A stretch of 55,847 nucleotides of DNA. Origin: Nakamurella silvestris. Lineage in GTDB: Bacteria > Actinomycetota > Actinomycetes > Mycobacteriales > Nakamurellaceae. Within the stretch, counting starts at the first letter, position 1. Every line of letters starts with the position of its first letter. Below, piece after piece: positions 53,004 through 55,847 of the stretch. The notes beneath the pieces are model-generated. The model did not search any database and was not told the DNA's origin. It was given only the letters and a program-made list of their open reading frames with translations. Both the position numbers and the translations under genes were made by a program. The DNA lies in assembly GCA_003576535.1 (NCBI GenBank), contig QXCQ01000073.1, positions 1 through 55,847 of the forward strand, written 5' to 3'.

Positions 53004-54358
53004 CAGCCCTGGTCCTGGAACTGTCCGAGCTCTACCTCGGCGACGACAAGCTGTTCCGGATCACCTTGAAGGATCCGGTGCTGTGGCCGTCGGTGTTCAC
53101 CGACTTCCGGGTGAGCGCGGCCGATCCGCAGATCCAGGCACTCACCGGCCGTCTGCTGGATGTCGACGGCACCGACGAGATCACCGCGACCGCCGGTGGG
53201 CATCTCCTCGACGAACTGCTCAAGGACCCGCAGATCTCCCGACACCTGTTGCAGATGCTGGACTCTCCCGGCCCGGACCCGCAGCCGATCTACATCTCCT
53301 TCAACACCACCGACCTGGAGGGCCTGCCCTGGGAGGCCGTGTTCGCCTCGCGGACCCAGGCACCACGGCTGGCCGACAGCGAACGCTTCCTCGGACTGGC
53401 CCGCTGGCCCGTCGGTCGGACCCTCTCGGCCACCCCGACCCCACCGGAGCTGACACCGTTCCAGCCGCCGCTGCGGATCGCCTGTGTCCTTTCCTGTCTG
53501 GGTGTGTCGGCGGCTCAGGAGTGGGAGGCGATCACGACAGCGCTGAGTCGGCCGGGCGCGGTGGCGGCCGAGGTGCTCCTGCTGGTGGGCGAACCCGAGA
53601 TGCTCTCGGTGGCCGGATCATCCGTGCCCGGCAGCCTGACCGTCGAGATGCTCCCGGATGCACCGGCCGACCTGCAACGGCGGATCACTGCTTTCGCCCC
53701 TCACGTCCTGCACTTCTTCTGCCACGGGAGTGCCGATGACGGCGGCCATCTCATCCTCTCCCCGGCCGCCGATCACGCCAGCGGCAGTTCCGACGACCCG
53801 TTGATCATCGAGGACGGCCAGCTGATGGGGATGGCACCGCCCACGGTCGATCCGCCGTGGCTGCTGGTCCTGAACTGTTGCGAGGGCGCAGCGGGCACGA
53901 CGGGGCAGGAATCCCTCGGTGCCAGGCTCGTCCAACGTGGCCCCTTCCCGGTGGTGGTCGCCATGCGGGAGCCGGTGCTGAGCGAGGATGCGACACGGTT
54001 CACCGGCGCCTTCTACGACCGGTTGCTTCCGGAGATCGGTGACCGGGTGCGGGGTACCGCCGCCGGACCCTGGAACTGGCCCGACCTGCTCGTGTCGGCC
54101 CGCCGGGAGGTCGCCCGCACCGCCGGTGCCGCCCTCAGCACGGCCGCGCGGACGCATCGGGCCTGGACGCTGCCGGTGATGTACGTGTCCCGCCCGGACT
54201 TCCAGATCCCGATGGGGGTCCCGGGCCCACGCACCGACCGGCTGGAACTCGATCTGCTGCGCGGCCTGCTGCCCACCCTGCCGGCGGACAGTCCCCCGGC
54301 ACTGCTGCAGGAGATCAACGACCGGATCTCGGTCCTGGCCGGAGCGGTACCACGATGA
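53000..54358 (+). CDS. CHAT-domain caspase-like protease
   Basis: A 452-residue protein. An N-terminal region of about 95 residues (LELSELYLGDDKLFRITL...) precedes a CHAT domain. Its features are IYISFNTTDLEGLPWEAVF, the catalytic His242 in HVLHFFCHGSADDGGHL, and Cys294 in LLVLNCCEGA, then GARLVQRGPFPVVVAMREPVLSEDATRFTGAFYDRLL. The tail (400-452) is a short helical extension. CHAT proteases cut specific partner proteins in bacterial defence and death pathways; the target here is unknown. ATG 53000 lies in the preceding stop, and its own stop overlaps the next ATG. Confidence 0.85.
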   Translation: MTALVLELSELYLGDDKLFRITLKDPVLWPSVFTDFRVSAADPQIQALTGRLLDVDGTDEITATAGGHLLDELLKDPQISRHLLQMLDSPGPDPQPIYISFNTTDLEGLPWEAVFASRTQAPRLADSERFLGLARWPVGRTLSATPTPPELTPFQPPLRIACVLSCLGVSAAQEWEAITTALSRPGAVAAEVLLLVGEPEMLSVAGSSVPGSLTVEMLPDAPADLQRRITAFAPHVLHFFCHGSADDGGHLILSPAADHASGSSDDPLIIEDGQLMGMAPPTVDPPWLLVLNCCEGAAGTTGQESLGARLVQRGPFPVVVAMREPVLSEDATRFTGAFYDRLLPEIGDRVRGTAAGPWNWPDLLVSARREVARTAGAALSTAARTHRAWTLPVMYVSRPDFQIPMGVPGPRTDRLELDLLRGLLPTLPADSPPALLQEINDRISVLAGAVPR

Positions 54359-55767
54359 CCGACCCGGACGGCTTCGTCCCCGACTTCGCCGGGACCGTCT
54401 GGATCGACACCCTCCGCGGGGGCGGCCCGGTCACCACCGAGTTCTCGGGCCCTGGGCCGTGGTCCCTCCGGGGAGCGGGCGGCGGCCCGGACACGATCCT
54501 GCGCCCCGCGCCCCCGGACGATCGGAACTGGAAGGACCCGCGGGTCGGGTGGGGGGTGATCCTCCCGGAGACCGCGGGCCTGGACGCGGCCGCCCTGGCC
54601 ACGGCCGACGACGCCCCCGAACCGATCAAGGCGCTGGTGGCCGACCGCGGTGGAAAGGTGCTCCGCTACCGCTCCGGCGTCCCCAACCGGCGATGGACCG
54701 TCAGGAACTGGTCAAGGCCCGAGGACCTGACCCTTGCCACCTCGCCGCGCGGAATGGGCGACGGGGAACTGCCCGGATATCTGCTCATCGTGGGTGATCC
54801 GGAGACCATCCCGTGGGAGGTCCAGTTCGTCCTCAACAGCTCCCGGTTCGTCGGGCGGCTCGACCTGCCGCCAGACGGGCTCGCCCGCTACGTCGAGGCG
54901 TTGATGCACTGCTGGCCCGGTTCGGCCGCCGACTACAGATCCCCGGTGCTGTGGTCGGTCGACAACGGCGACGGCACCTCCGACATCACCACCCTGATGA
55001 GACGGACGGTGGCCGAACCACTTCGGGCGGCGCTGACCGCGGACCCGGACATCACCGAGGTGAGTTACCTCGACGGATCCACCCAGGCAGCCACCGGTGC
55101 CGCCCTGATAGGAGCGCTGGAGCAACGACGACCCGCGTTGATCCTCACCACCGGCCACGGCCAGACCGAGTACCACGGGGATCCGGCAGCCTTCCTCCCC
55201 CGGCTCGGGCTGCCCATCGACGGTGACGGCAAGGAACTGGACATCTCCGACCTGCTGCACACCTGGGCCCCGGACGGTGCGATCTGGATGGCCCAGGCCT
55301 GCTGTTCGGCCGGGTCCAACGGGCGCAGTTCCTATGACGGCCTGTTCCCGGCCGGCGATCCGGTGGGGGTCGCCCTGCAGGAGGTCGCCGCACTCGGCAG
55401 CCACGTCGCACCGCTCCCGACAGCACTGCTGGGTGCTGCGAAACCGTTGCGCGCCTTCATCGGACGGGTGGAGCCGACCTTCAACTGGACCCTGCAGTTC
55501 CCCACCAGCCGTCAGGCCCTGACTGCTGACCTCGTCGCTGCTCTGTACACGGGACTGTGTGACGAGGCCCCGGTGGGACTGGCCTTCGAATCGTTCTTCC
55601 GACCCATCGGCGGTCTGCTCCAACAGCAGCTGCGAGAACGCAAGGCGTACAACACCGGTAACTTCAACGTGGCCCAGAATTGGGCCCAGTACTACAAGAT
55701 CTGCGCCCTCGACCGGGCCGGGCTGGTGGTGCTCGGGGACCCGACGGTCGCCTTCCCGGCCCCGTAA
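54355..55767 (+). CDS. C25/gingipain-like caspase-fold protease
   Basis: A 470-residue protein. YLLIVGDPETIPWEVQF (142-158) is the strand pattern of gingipain-type (C25) peptidases. His268 lies in LILTTGHGQTEYHG and Cys317 in IWMAQACCSAGSNG, a complete His/Cys pair. LVVLGDPTVAFP closes the fold, as in C25 enzymes. There is no signal peptide, unlike secreted gingipains, so it should act inside the cell. The first 130 residues are a separate, unrecognised region. ATG 54355 overlaps the CHAT stop by 4 bases. No further gene follows in the last 80 bases. Confidence 0.75.
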   Translation: MTDPDGFVPDFAGTVWIDTLRGGGPVTTEFSGPGPWSLRGAGGGPDTILRPAPPDDRNWKDPRVGWGVILPETAGLDAAALATADDAPEPIKALVADRGGKVLRYRSGVPNRRWTVRNWSRPEDLTLATSPRGMGDGELPGYLLIVGDPETIPWEVQFVLNSSRFVGRLDLPPDGLARYVEALMHCWPGSAADYRSPVLWSVDNGDGTSDITTLMRRTVAEPLRAALTADPDITEVSYLDGSTQAATGAALIGALEQRRPALILTTGHGQTEYHGDPAAFLPRLGLPIDGDGKELDISDLLHTWAPDGAIWMAQACCSAGSNGRSSYDGLFPAGDPVGVALQEVAALGSHVAPLPTALLGAAKPLRAFIGRVEPTFNWTLQFPTSRQALTADLVAALYTGLCDEAPVGLAFESFFRPIGGLLQQQLRERKAYNTGNFNVAQNWAQYYKICALDRAGLVVLGDPTVAFPAP

Positions 55768-55780
55768 CCCTTCATCCCGC

Positions 55781-55796
55781 GGTGGGATATGCGCAG
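55781..55796 (+). repeat. 16-mer shared with the palindrome at 47228
   Basis: GGTGGGATATGCGCAG is identical to the left arm at 47228-47243, 13 bases after the last stop codon of the protease operon. The matching right arm is not found before the window ends, so a complete hairpin would need sequence beyond 55847. Confidence 0.6.
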
Positions 55797-55847
55797 GATT
55801 TCGGCCGGCGGAGTCAAGTGGTTGGTGCAACGGAGTGGGTTAGGCCG

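Overview
The window is high-GC DNA with dense, mostly operonic genes and frequent GTG and TTG starts. It contains actinobacterial hallmark genes: DUF3046 next to recA, garA, PspA/PspM, a mycothiol-dependent enzyme fold and HelD. The order pgsA2 - DUF881 - small basic protein - DUF881 - gcvH - garA - MerR - bifunctional nuclease - MerR - glycine riboswitch - gcvP is the order known from mycobacteria (Rv1822 to Rv1832). The block gluBCD / rny / recX / recA / DUF3046 is also typically actinobacterial. I place the source as an actinomycete and cannot name the genus safely.

Layout. 1-1982: end of a glutamate ABC transporter operon (gluB tail, gluC, gluD) with a long hairpin between gluB and gluC. 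1993-6919 (minus): a small protein, RNase Y, RecX, RecA and DUF3046. recA has two candidate damage promoters, a PafBC-type motif and a distal LexA box. 6940-7444: several tandem repeats around a 38-residue membrane peptide. 7459-9157 (minus): PspA-PspM envelope-stress pair without clgR beside it. 9676-13708 (plus): two large surface proteins, one combining a binding-protein-like region with a VWA domain, the other a repetitive lipoprotein. 13783-23233 (minus): glycine cleavage (gcvP, gcvH), a tandem glycine riboswitch, GarA and the cell-division/phospholipid block. 23394-30886: NUDIX, PabB, GalU, AldR/Ald, an ABC-F protein and a lipoprotein. 30871-34170 (minus): tryptophan catabolism (kynA, kynU) with a PaaX-type regulator. 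34313-46231: MarR, IMPACT family, an unusual SDR, TerB, an acyltransferase, HelD, DUF1697, HNH, two DNA glycosylase-type proteins, a serine hydrolase and a pseudouridine synthase. 46258-50120: VOC dioxygenase-like, a VanY-like peptidase, DinB-like and AraC genes.

The most unusual part is the last 5.5 kb (50219-55796). A clear sigma-A-type promoter drives four tightly packed genes: an alpha/beta hydrolase, a CHAT-like protein that has lost its catalytic residues, a CHAT protease with an intact His/Cys pair, and a gingipain-like (C25-type) caspase-fold protease. The last three genes are joined by 4-base start/stop overlaps. I recognise no named system with this composition. It reads as a multi-protease signalling or conflict cassette, which is an inference.

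Genome-wide habits visible here are 70-bp palindromic elements placed just after stop codons, in-frame 15-bp minisatellites in three unrelated genes, and several genes whose -10 hexamer lies 6-8 bases before the start codon (probable leaderless mRNAs). No tRNA, rRNA, insertion sequence, CRISPR array or replication origin was seen.
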